10,495 bases of DNA, taken from the NCBI GenBank assembly GCA_964484515.1, contig CAZAGT010000170.1:1-10495 (forward strand), given 5' to 3'. Shown piece by piece: positions 1 through 6,798 of this stretch (position 1 is the first letter of the stretch; each line of letters starts with the position of its first letter). The notes beneath the pieces are model-generated. The model worked only from the letters and a program-made list of their open reading frames with translations. It ran no database searches and was not told where the DNA came from. The position numbers and the translations under genes are program-made. Origin of the DNA: CAZAGT01 sp964484515 (lineage in GTDB: Bacteria; Desulfobacterota; DSM-4660; Desulfatiglandales; HGW-15).

Positions 1-2
1 GT

Positions 3-50
3 CCTGAGCAGAGTCGAAGGACTCACGGCCCTGAGCAAAGCCCAAGGGCT
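3..50. repeat. Two degenerate tandem copies of a 21-nt unit
   Basis: Positions 3-23 and 30-50 align without gaps, with 17 of 21 bases identical and a period of 27. Both begin CCTGAGCA and contain AAGG near the end. Each copy is self-complementary: GAGTC/GACTC at 11-15 and 20-24 closes a GAAG loop, and AGCCC/GGGCT lies at 39-50. The differences fall partly in the paired positions of the two copies, as expected for a structured dispersed repeat. The element is cut by the left window edge, so its full extent is unknown. Confidence 0.5.
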
Positions 51-151
51 GCGTTAGCCTCATCCCTCGTCACTGCGGCGTACGCAAAAGGCCCAAGGCG
101 CAAGGCATGGGGCATGAGGAAAGACAAGTTGAAGACCTTCGTTGCTTTTAC

Positions 152-178
152 CTTGAGCCTGAAGCCTCAGGCCTCAAG
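152..178. repeat. Inverted repeat (hairpin), 11 bp with one bulge
   Basis: The arm CTTGAGCCTGA (152-162) is complementary to TCAGGCCTCAAG (167-178) apart from one bulged base, around a 4-base loop AGCC. No T-tract follows on either strand, so it is not a classical Rho-independent terminator. It is probably another intergenic repeat element. Confidence 0.5.
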
Positions 179-239
179 CCGAAAACTCGCACGCCTCATT
201 CCTCGGGATTTCTTTACCTTCGCTTTGCTTGGCTCAGTC

Positions 240-258
240 CCCACCCCTTCGGGGCGGG
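240..258 (-). terminator. GC-rich hairpin downstream of the Nramp-like gene
   Basis: Read on the minus strand, the arms CCCGCCCC and GGGGTGGG pair over 8 positions (one G-U wobble) around a GAA loop. The hairpin starts about 73 bases past the stop codon of the Nramp-like gene. It is very stable and suitably placed to end or protect the 3' end of the transcript. It has no U-tract, so intrinsic termination is doubtful. Confidence 0.35.
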
Positions 259-331
259 TCCCCGGTTTCGGAAGTCTTGCATCTGGACATTTTCCATCAG
301 CCTCAGAAGAATCGATCTTTCGACAGCTCCG

Positions 332-1780
332 CTAGAATGTATTGCTGATCCAATCTACTAAGGCCTTGACGCCGAAAGAGGTCATCGTAATGCCGGCGAT
401 GATGTTAAGGACGACCAAGGCCTTGTTCATACGGTAGGGCTTGGGGAGGAACACCTTGTCCGTCCAGACCATGGCCAAGCACCAGAGCCCGCAAGTCATG
501 ACACCACCGATGATAGCCGCGGGCGTGACGAGGGGCACGGGTTTGATGCCGGTGACCTTGGCGAGGATGGTCAAGAAGGCACCCAAGCCGCCCATATAGG
601 CACAGACCCATACGCGGAACTGGTCAACGGTGGTGTCCCGAAATCGCGGAAGGATGGTCCTGAACGATTCATGGGTCGTTCGGTTCCAAACCTCATAAGC
701 GCCGTAGAGAGTCCCGAAGATGGCGAAGAATAATCCCACCTTGTATACGATCATCAGCGCGGGATGGATCATGGTCAGGAACTGCGACTGCATGCTCACC
801 AAATCCAAACCCGAGGGCACCTGGTGTTGTTTGTAGAGGATGGCCGCTCCTAAGACCATAAAGCAGAACGTGAAGACCAGCACCGCACCGAAAGAGATTA
901 CGGCATCAATAAACGGCGCCTTCAGCCAATGAAGCCCTTTCATCACCTCCCCGGAATCTTCAGGAAGGGGGATGGTCTGTCCTTTCTTGACCTCCATCAA
1001 CAGCGCGTCGATCGCTTGGGCGTTGGGGAGACCAAGCATGCCCCAGTTTTTCTCCCGCAAAAGCCCCAAGTAACCAATGTAATCGTACGTACCCCCACCG
1101 ATGGCGCCCATATACGTCACAGCCTCGACCCAGGGAGGCCTGGCGGCAACGTGTGGGAACTGCTCGATAAGCCATGGCTCATAGGGCTTCAGTTGGGGCA
1201 AAAAAACCCCCACGACGACTGCAGGCCAGTCAGGCTTTACAGAGAGGGTCGCAATAATAATGCAGACGACGAGCAGCAACACCAAGGCCGTCTGGACCTT
1301 CTCCAGGACACTATACGTCTGCAACAGGGTTATAGCGACCGTCCCAGCGATGAATATGAGGCCCCAATAATAAGGATCGCCGAACCCGACGATCCATTTT
1401 GTCAGAATTCCCAACAGCGTGGCCAGCCCCGACACGATAAAGGGAAAGCAAATGAGGCTGGGAACGGCAATGAGCAAGGGAAACCAGGCTCGCGGGCCGG
1501 GCAAATAAGCCCAGCGTTCCATGGGGTGCTCCCCGGTGAGGGTCATGTATCTCATGCCGGTGTAAACCTGGACTCCCTTCATGATGGCGCTTATCAGGAA
1601 AGCCCATATCAACGAGTATCCGAACACGGCGCCCCCCCGAGAAGCGAATAAGGTCTCACCGCTCCCAATGGTCAACGAAGCAATGATGGCGCCCGGACCG
1701 AAAAACTTGAGCATCGTCAAAATGTTACGTGACTTTAGGGTGTCGGTGATCTCGGGATAACGGAATTTCAGTGTTTCCAT
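332..1780 (-). CDS. Nramp-superfamily membrane transporter (non-canonical, substrate unknown)
   Basis: This 482-residue polytopic inner-membrane protein has about 11-12 hydrophobic segments and the overall pattern of the Nramp/MntH superfamily (LeuT fold), whose classical members import Mn2+ or Fe2+ with protons. The first membrane segment (residues about 28-48) reads FGPGAIIASLTIGSGETL. Here the metal-binding DPGN motif of true Nramps is replaced by GSGET. The segment at about 223-242 has GAIGGGTYDYIGYLG where MPH would be expected. Metal transport is therefore doubtful and the substrate is unknown. The start was set at the ATG at 1780 because AGGGGG lies just upstream; an in-frame ATG at 1858 would add a polar 26-residue tail with no membrane character. 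It follows the alcohol dehydrogenase gene on the same strand after 211 bases, so co-transcription is possible. The family assignment is solid; the function is not. Confidence 0.8.
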   Translation of the reverse strand: METLKFRYPEITDTLKSRNILTMLKFFGPGAIIASLTIGSGETLFASRGGAVFGYSLIWAFLISAIMKGVQVYTGMRYMTLTGEHPMERWAYLPGPRAWFPLLIAVPSLICFPFIVSGLATLLGILTKWIVGFGDPYYWGLIFIAGTVAITLLQTYSVLEKVQTALVLLLVVCIIIATLSVKPDWPAVVVGVFLPQLKPYEPWLIEQFPHVAARPPWVEAVTYMGAIGGGTYDYIGYLGLLREKNWGMLGLPNAQAIDALLMEVKKGQTIPLPEDSGEVMKGLHWLKAPFIDAVISFGAVLVFTFCFMVLGAAILYKQHQVPSGLDLVSMQSQFLTMIHPALMIVYKVGLFFAIFGTLYGAYEVWNRTTHESFRTILPRFRDTTVDQFRVWVCAYMGGLGAFLTILAKVTGIKPVPLVTPAAIIGGVMTCGLWCLAMVWTDKVFLPKPYRMNKALVVLNIIAGITMTSFGVKALVDWISNTF

Positions 1781-1991
1781 GATTCCCCCTAAGATCCGTA
1801 AGAGGATCTTGCCAGAGTTCTTCGGCCTTATTGCGCCAGCAGCCCATTTCCACAGCAATTCCTAGACTCTTCAGGGCTCGTTTCTGACGTCCTTTCTCAG
1901 GGTAATAATCACCCGAAGATTTTCCCATGTTCTCCCTTGATCCTCAGGACGATCAAGACGGTGCTCGACCCGACCATCTTCCGCCAACCTC

Positions 1992-3140
1992 CTAGGCGAT
2001 GTCCTCATTGGGAACGATCGTCGCCTTGACAACGCGCATGGCCATGGCGCTTTCGATGGCCTCTGTGATCCCCTCTTCGGAAAGCGGGAACCTGCTCTGG
2101 AGTTTGTCAAAGGGATAACGGTCACGGGCGCGATGGAGCATGGCGATGCCTAGGGCAATATCGTTTCCGGTGAAGGCCCAGCTGCCGAGGATGTTGATGT
2201 CCTTGACACAGATGCGGTGCCAATTGGTTTCGATCGCACCGGCATCCGTGAATTGGCCCATTTCGACGTAGGTTCCCCCGTCACGGAGCATTTCCATCCC
2301 CTCGGGCCCGGCTGAGGGGTGCCCGCTGCAGTCCATGACCAGATCGGCCCCGAAGCCGCCGACCACGTCACGTACGGCTTTGGTCCTCGCCTCCGCGCTC
2401 GGCAGTTCATCAATCGACAGGGTCGTATCCGCCCCGAACTCACGGCACAGTTTGAGGCGGGGTTTCTCGGGTGCGCCGATGACCACGACTCGTCCGGCCC
2501 CCATTTCTTTCGCCGCTACGATAGCCAGCACCCCGATCGGCCCCGAACCTTGAATGACCACCGTATCTCCGACTTGGAAACCGCCGGCCTCCGCAGCCCG
2601 TTTGAAGGCCCGCAACGACGAGGTCAAGGGCTCTGCAAGTGATCCGAGCATCGGAGACATGTCATCCGGAAGACGATAGATCTTGGTGCCCGGCAACATC
2701 TCCAGGTCAACGTATTCCATCTCCGCCCACCCCCCCCACAGGTGGGGCGGTTTGTCGAAGGATAGATATCTCCCGTAGTAGGTCGGCGTGAGACACTTGT
2801 TGGCGGTTTTCGGGTAATGGACGCAGTAATAGCATTTCCCGCACGGCATCAGGGGCGGCAGCATGACCTTGCTGCCCACCGCCAGCGGATTCCCCATGAA
2901 ATCCTCTTCAAGTGCGGGCCCCTTGTCTACGATCACTCCCGCCACTTCATGGCCCAGGGTCAGAGGCCAGGGCAGCGGCTTCGGCCAGTGCCCTTTGAGT
3001 ATATGAAGGTCCGTACCGCAGATGCCGCATGCCCCGACTTGAATGAGTGCGGCCTTGGCGGGGATTTTTGGTCGCGGCACCGTCTCGATCTGAGGCGAAG
3101 CCCCGGGCCCTTCAAACACGGATACGCGTACATCAGCCAT
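1992..3140 (-). CDS. Zinc-dependent medium-chain alcohol dehydrogenase
   Basis: This 382-residue cytosolic oxidoreductase belongs to the MDR/threonine dehydrogenase-like superfamily and probably oxidises a small alcohol or hydroxy compound with NAD(P)+. Catalytic zinc ligands are visible: Cys41 in GICGTDLH, the GHE motif at 63-65 (His64, Glu65) and Glu170 in LAEPL. The structural-zinc lobe has Cys100, 103, 106 and 116. The Rossmann dinucleotide loop is GSGPIG at 198-203. The spacing between the third and fourth structural cysteines is nine residues rather than the usual seven. The second strand of the Rossmann fold ends in VVIGAPEK, without the Asp that normally selects NAD, so cofactor preference is open. 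The ATG start is preceded by GGAGGA seven bases upstream. Length is normal for the family (about 340-390). It lies between the HPr-domain gene and the Nramp-like gene on the same strand. The exact substrate cannot be read from the sequence. Confidence 0.9.
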   Translation of the reverse strand: MADVRVSVFEGPGASPQIETVPRPKIPAKAALIQVGACGICGTDLHILKGHWPKPLPWPLTLGHEVAGVIVDKGPALEEDFMGNPLAVGSKVMLPPLMPCGKCYYCVHYPKTANKCLTPTYYGRYLSFDKPPHLWGGWAEMEYVDLEMLPGTKIYRLPDDMSPMLGSLAEPLTSSLRAFKRAAEAGGFQVGDTVVIQGSGPIGVLAIVAAKEMGAGRVVVIGAPEKPRLKLCREFGADTTLSIDELPSAEARTKAVRDVVGGFGADLVMDCSGHPSAGPEGMEMLRDGGTYVEMGQFTDAGAIETNWHRICVKDINILGSWAFTGNDIALGIAMLHRARDRYPFDKLQSRFPLSEEGITEAIESAMAMRVVKATIVPNEDIA

Positions 3141-3452
3141 CTTGCATTCCTCCGGAAATGGAACGGAATAAGTTGAGGTGAAAAACGTCGCAGGCCAACG
3201 TGGTCAGGTTTTACAGGACCTTCGGGATGTTTCCCCTATTTTCGAATACCCATAAGGAGGTCATGGGAGCAAACGGGGTTTCCTAAATCCTGGTCGTCGA
3301 AGTAAAGGGATTTCAGGGAGCGAGGCGTATGAATACCTCGGCTTAAGGCTTGAGGAAGGGTTTCAGGAACTCTTTTGTCTTTTGCTTCTGCCCCCCCCGG
3401 CCTTCCACCATGGTTTATCAGGGGTTGGACGGGCGATCGTTCTGTGTGCACC
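3141..3452. other. 312-base spacer between HPr-domain gene and dehydrogenase gene
   Basis: No supported gene was found. On the minus strand it contains the ribosome-binding site of the dehydrogenase gene and only short frames. One is a 22-codon frame (3411 to 3343). Another starts with GTG at 3451 and has no protein-like composition. A run of nine C residues begins near 3391. The length allows a promoter for the dehydrogenase and transporter genes, but I see no strong -35/-10 pair and no clear terminator for the upstream gene. Confidence 0.5.
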
Positions 3453-4760
3453 TCAGGTGAACAAATAATTCAGCTCCGGTGGAAGTTCTGTTCGATTACC
3501 CTCGTCATCCTCACCGTAATTGCATTTAGCCAGGATTTTCAGATCATTCAGTATCCGTCTGTCCCCTTTGAATAGGACCGTCTTGTAGCCATGTCGGGCG
3601 ATCAATCCGGCACCCATGGTTATACTGAGGACACTTCCGGCATCGAACTGTTGACCATCGACCATCATGGTCAGCTCCGTTCCATGGTAGTTTACGAGGC
3701 GAGCCACCAGGGTCGCCGGCCTTAAATGAAAACCCAATTTCTGCGGCACATTCAGCTCACAGGAGTCCACTTCGGTGTATTCCGCGAGGATGCTCGTCGC
3801 CAATTGCTTAGCTGCCCGCAAGTATTTGTCAGCGTAGAAAAGGGCGAAATCGACCGTAATGGCTAATAGCTTGTCCTGATCGATGATAGCCGATACGTCA
3901 TACCCGGCCCCGCCGGGTCCGACCTTCTGAACATGCCTTTGATAAAAATGCGAGAGCCAGTTCACCACACTGAGGAGATGGAGGGGCACTGAGATATACC
4001 CGCGAAGTTTCTTCAGGCGCGCGTCTTGCTTTTCCAGGGGGGTGCGCTTCACCGAATGATCATAGGTGGACTGGAGATTGTGGACGAGGGCGAGGACCTC
4101 GCGGGAGTTCTCCTCGTTAAGCTTGTTGGGGATCCATTCTTTGGCGGGAACCGAACGGCTTTTTTCGAAGTCCCACCCGAAGTTGTCAAATTTTTGAATG
4201 ACGTGCAGATACTGGGTTGCGATCTTAGCGACGACTTCCCGGACATCCGAGACCTCCTCCTCATGAATCGTGAAGGGAAGACGCTTCTGGGGATAGATCT
4301 CCTTTAAAAGGTTCTCATCCAAGGTATCATCCGGAAACTGGATCCCCAGTTTCAAGGACTCCGTCTTGATTGCTCCAAAGAGACGCAGAATGGTTTCATC
4401 GAAATACTCGGATGCCATTCGAGCCGCCTTTTTGAATTTCCCGATCTCCTTGCCTTTCAGGCTGTACGCCGGAAGTCTATTGAGAATATGTTTGAGGATG
4501 AATGCGACCTTGGCGAGGTTCCTCACGCACGCCACCAGTTCACTGAAGGCAAACCAAGTCCGATTTTCCCTTGCGCAGTGATCGTCTAAGAAGCTCTCCA
4601 GCTCCTCGGCTTCCTCAATCAAATGGGCATAGAATTTTCGGGAACGGGGCCAATCGTCTTCCTGAATGGAATTGTAGATCCGGAAGAGGTCTTGCGCATA
4701 GTCTTGGGCCAACGGAAGAAAATCTGACTCAGCTATGAGTTCGGTTAGAGATGTTTTCAT
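3453..4760 (-). CDS. Large protein with C-terminal HPr-like phosphocarrier domain
   Basis: This is a 435-residue soluble protein. Residues 1 to about 325 are charged and apparently all-helical, with no signal peptide, no membrane segment and no domain I recognise. Residues about 333-419 form an HPr-like domain. The active-site motif reads LGFHLRPATLVARL, matching the HPr GLHARPA motif, with His345 (equivalent of His15) and Arg347 (Arg17). A GSVLSITMGAG segment places Ser376 at the regulatory Ser46 position. A free HPr is about 85-90 residues, so this is a fusion with a long N-terminal module. The start was set at the ATG at 4760 because GAGGGA lies about eight bases upstream; the ATG at 4775, giving 440 residues, has no ribosome-binding site. 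It probably accepts phosphate from PTS enzyme I and/or is a target of an HPr kinase, and so could couple carbon or energy status to the neighbouring transport genes. That role is inference. It is transcribed divergently from the TRAP operon. Confidence 0.75.
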   Translation of the reverse strand: MKTSLTELIAESDFLPLAQDYAQDLFRIYNSIQEDDWPRSRKFYAHLIEEAEELESFLDDHCARENRTWFAFSELVACVRNLAKVAFILKHILNRLPAYSLKGKEIGKFKKAARMASEYFDETILRLFGAIKTESLKLGIQFPDDTLDENLLKEIYPQKRLPFTIHEEEVSDVREVVAKIATQYLHVIQKFDNFGWDFEKSRSVPAKEWIPNKLNEENSREVLALVHNLQSTYDHSVKRTPLEKQDARLKKLRGYISVPLHLLSVVNWLSHFYQRHVQKVGPGGAGYDVSAIIDQDKLLAITVDFALFYADKYLRAAKQLATSILAEYTEVDSCELNVPQKLGFHLRPATLVARLVNYHGTELTMMVDGQQFDAGSVLSITMGAGLIARHGYKTVLFKGDRRILNDLKILAKCNYGEDDEGNRTELPPELNYLFT

Positions 4761-4796
4761 ATTGCGGTCCCTCATGTATAAGGCTCAAACGTTCTA

Positions 4797-4825
4797 ATTT
4801 TAACATAAGTAGTTGGATTAAGCCA
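4797..4825 (-). promoter_or_regulatory. Possible promoter for the HPr-domain gene
   Basis: On the minus strand TGGCTT and TAAAAT (4802 to 4797) are separated by 17 bases, and the -10-like box lies about 36 bases before the start codon. The match to sigma70 consensus is weak but the surroundings are AT-rich and correctly placed. Confidence 0.25.
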
Positions 4826-4942
4826 TTTTTTTGTTAGCAGATCATTAGAAAACATCTCTTCCCGATGCTTTTCGGTCTCTTGTCTATTGCTGAGAGTCGA
4901 TTATCGCGCTTTCGGTTTGGGGAGGAACACGTGATTCCTTAC

Positions 4943-4971
4943 TTGATCGAAAAATGAAAACATGCTTTTAT
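4943..4971 (+). promoter_or_regulatory. Candidate sigma70 promoter of the TRAP operon
   Basis: TTGATC (4943-4948) and TTTTAT (4966-4971) are separated by exactly 17 bases in a locally AT-rich stretch. Transcription would begin near 4978 and give a leader of roughly 240 bases before dctP. No sigma54 GG/GC pair with proper spacing was seen. Confidence 0.35.
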
Positions 4972-5003
4972 CCTCCCCGCAGGATCATGGCCAATGAGCG
5001 GAC

Positions 5004-5033
5004 AATGCGTTCTGCCAAAGAACAGAACGCATT
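5004..5033. promoter_or_regulatory. Perfect 11-bp inverted repeat in the dctP leader
   Basis: AATGCGTTCTG (5004-5014) and its exact complement CAGAACGCATT (5023-5033) flank the 8-base loop CCAAAGAA. No T-tract follows, so it is not an intrinsic terminator. It lies just downstream of the proposed promoter. It could be an operator for a dimeric regulator or an RNA hairpin in the leader. Confidence 0.55.
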
Positions 5034-5222
5034 CCAACTCTCAAGCCTTGAGCCCGAGAATCTGGGTACTTCATTTCCCGGGGCCTTAGAGGCCGGCCAT
5101 TCCCAAGACGCAGTGCTGAGTGAACCCAAAATCTGCACTGGGGGCGTCCCGGCGGTCTATGAGGTGAAGTGACTCAATACGGCCGCAGGTTCAACCCTCA
5201 GCTTGAAGGGAGGTAGTTAACC

Positions 5223-6251
5223 ATGGCAGGAAAGAAACGGCTGGCGGCGTGGGTGGTCTTGACGGTTTTGTTGGTATTTGGTGCGGATCCCGCACCGGCG
5301 AAGACCATCCGCTGGAAGGTGCAGAGTCTGTTCGGGTCCGGTGAATTGACCTACAAGACCTTTGTTGATTTCTGCGATAACGTCAAGAAGATGACCAAGG
5401 GTCGCCTGGTCATGCAGCCTTTGCCGGCGGGCACCATTGTGCCGAGTTTTGAAATGCTGGAGGCGGTCCAGGACAATGTGCTGCAAGCCATGTACACGGG
5501 CGCGGCCTATTACTCCGGAAAAGAGCCCGCGATGGCCATCTTCAGCGATTTGATCTACGCCTATAACGCACCCTGGGAGCCCGAGGCCTGGTTCTATTAC
5601 GGGGGCGGCCGCGAGCTCATCAATGAGGCCTACAACCGGTTTGGCGCCACCTGCATCGGCGTCGTCCAATGGGGATTTGAATCCTTCCCATCCAAGTTCC
5701 CTATTAAATGCATGGCCGACTACAAAGGACACAAGTTTCGCTCTCCCCAGGGAATGACTGCCGACCTGCTGGCCGGATTGGGCGCGGGCGTGGTGATCCT
5801 GCCCGGCGGCGAGGTATACTCGGCCCTGGATAAGGGTGTCATCGATGGAGCCGACTGGGGAACCCCCTCGATGAACCATCGGATGGGCTTCGATCAGGTG
5901 GCCAAATATTTCATCTACCCTGAATACCGATCCCTTCCGATCAGTGATTTCACGGTCAATACGAAGCAGTGGGAAAAACTACCGGACGACCTCAAGGCCA
6001 TTCTCGAGTGCGCCGTGAGGACGTGGAATCAGGATACGATCCAACGGGTCGCCCTCGATGACAGGGATGCGGTCCGGAAGATGGAGGCCAAGGGCGTCAA
6101 GGCCGTAGCCTGGCAGAAAGAGGAAATCCGGGCCGCGCGGGAGTACGCTCGCCAACACGTGTGGCCGGAATGGGCCAAGAAAAGCGCCCTGTCTAAAAAG
6201 ATGCATGAATCCCAGTTGAATTGGCTCAAGAAGATCGGCAACATCGAGTAG
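5223..6251 (+). CDS. dctP: TRAP transporter periplasmic solute-binding protein (DctP family)
   Basis: This 342-residue exported binding protein captures the substrate in the periplasm and delivers it to DctQM. The N-terminus has a lysine pair, a hydrophobic core (residues about 8-20) and a probable signal peptidase site after Ala26 in PAPA-K. The body follows the DctP pattern. KFRSPQGM carries the conserved substrate-binding Arg173. GGEVYSALDKGVIDGADWGTP (195-215, key residues Glu197, Asp211, Trp212) resembles the region that contacts ligand and cation in the alpha-keto-acid binder TakP and related lactate-type proteins. A small alpha-keto or alpha-hydroxy carboxylate is the most likely ligand, as inference from these motifs. 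The start is supported by GGGAGG, about nine bases upstream of ATG. It is first in a tight operon with dctQ four bases downstream. Confidence 0.93.
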   Translation: MAGKKRLAAWVVLTVLLVFGADPAPAKTIRWKVQSLFGSGELTYKTFVDFCDNVKKMTKGRLVMQPLPAGTIVPSFEMLEAVQDNVLQAMYTGAAYYSGKEPAMAIFSDLIYAYNAPWEPEAWFYYGGGRELINEAYNRFGATCIGVVQWGFESFPSKFPIKCMADYKGHKFRSPQGMTADLLAGLGAGVVILPGGEVYSALDKGVIDGADWGTPSMNHRMGFDQVAKYFIYPEYRSLPISDFTVNTKQWEKLPDDLKAILECAVRTWNQDTIQRVALDDRDAVRKMEAKGVKAVAWQKEEIRAAREYARQHVWPEWAKKSALSKKMHESQLNWLKKIGNIE

Positions 6252-6255
6252 CGGC

Positions 6256-6798
6256 ATGAACGAGACAGGGTCTGAGGGTGCCGCCGGCTGGGGCAGCTTG
6301 AAGAAGTTTGTCGAGGCCGTAGAATGGGTTTCCCTCTGGGCGGGCAAGCTATCCGCGTATTTGACACTCCCGGTCATCTTCGTCGTTTCCTACGAAATCG
6401 TCTCTAGATACGTGTTTCACCGGCCGACGATCTGGGCGGTCGAGACGATGATTTACGGTTGCGCCGTGATCTATGTCATGGCGGCGGCGTGGGCCTTGCT
6501 GGACGGGCGGCATGTCAGGATCGACATGGTCTACGAGAAATTCTCTCCCCGCAAAAAGGCCCTGCTGGACTCCATCACCTTCCTGTTTTTTGCCCTCTAT
6601 ATCGGCATGATGGTGTGGGCCACCGCGAAATATGCTTGGCGCTCGGTGGCCATCCTTGAGATGTCCGACTCTCCCTGGCGACCTCCACTGTGGCCGATGA
6701 AGGTCTTTTTAGCGGTGGGGGTCTTCTTGATCCTACTTCAGGGCATCGCGAAGTTCATTCGGGATCTGCACTTCGCGTTAACGGGAAAAAGCCTGTGA
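6256..6798 (+). CDS. dctQ: TRAP transporter small membrane subunit (DctQ family)
   Basis: This 180-residue integral membrane protein has four hydrophobic segments at roughly residues 34-52, 62-82, 104-124 and 148-165. The family signature DGRHVRIDMVYEKFSPR, which corresponds to the usual G-HVRVD motif, follows the second segment at about 83-99. It forms the secondary-transport complex with DctM and is needed for Na+-driven uptake of ligand from the binding protein. It begins four bases after the dctP stop codon with only a weak ribosome-binding site, which points to translational coupling. Its TGA stop overlaps the GTG start of dctM. Length and topology are normal. Confidence 0.92.
   Translation: MNETGSEGAAGWGSLKKFVEAVEWVSLWAGKLSAYLTLPVIFVVSYEIVSRYVFHRPTIWAVETMIYGCAVIYVMAAAWALLDGRHVRIDMVYEKFSPRKKALLDSITFLFFALYIGMMVWATAKYAWRSVAILEMSDSPWRPPLWPMKVFLAVGVFLILLQGIAKFIRDLHFALTGKSL

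Larger units (their letters stand above)
1..331. other. Noncoding flank with degenerate repeats and hairpins
   Basis: No convincing gene was found in this stretch downstream of the Nramp-like gene. It holds two degenerate tandem copies of a CCTGAGCA...AAGG...CT unit (3-23 and 30-50). It also holds an inverted repeat at 152-178 and a GC-rich hairpin at 240-258. The two plus-strand reading frames of 70-80 codons here run through these repeats and lack protein-like composition. The stretch resembles the dispersed intergenic hairpin repeats seen in many environmental bacterial genomes. Confidence 0.6.
4761..5222. other. Divergent intergenic region between HPr-domain gene and TRAP operon
   Basis: These 462 bases drive both directions. 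The part next to the HPr-domain gene (about 4790-4860) is AT-rich. A sigma70-like box pair for dctP is at 4943-4971, followed by a leader of about 240 bases containing a perfect 11-bp hairpin at 5004-5033. A plus-strand frame at 4954-5172 is open for 72 codons, but it overlaps the proposed promoter and runs through the hairpin; I do not call it a gene. Confidence 0.5.

Noticed and set aside
929..1651. 240-codon plus-strand frame antisense to the Nramp-like gene
   Set aside because: It lies wholly inside a confident membrane-protein gene, its composition is a low-hydrophobicity shadow, and it has no ribosome-binding site or motif.
3236..3451. 71-codon frame right after the HPr-domain gene
   Set aside because: It has a GTG start with no ribosome-binding site, a composition that does not look selected, and runs through a poly-C tract.
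4954..5172. 72-codon plus-strand frame in the divergent intergenic region
   Set aside because: It overlaps the best promoter candidate for dctP and a perfect hairpin, has no good ribosome-binding site and no recognisable motif.
5172..5222. GGTTCAACCC resembling a tRNA T-loop before dctP
   Set aside because: No acceptor stem, D-arm or anticodon arm can be built around it.
4761..5222. Search for a sigma54 promoter upstream of the TRAP operon
   Set aside because: No GG-N10-GC pair with proper context was found; the nearest candidate near 4875 has the wrong spacing.
5217..5879. 220-codon minus-strand frame antisense to dctP
   Set aside because: It is a shadow of the GC-rich dctP codons; dctP has a clear signal peptide, ribosome-binding site and family motifs.
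6690..6794. 35-residue N-terminal extension of DctM from an ATG inside dctQ
   Set aside because: The extension is polar and unlike the family, while GTG at 6795 gives the expected N-terminus and the typical stop-start overlap.
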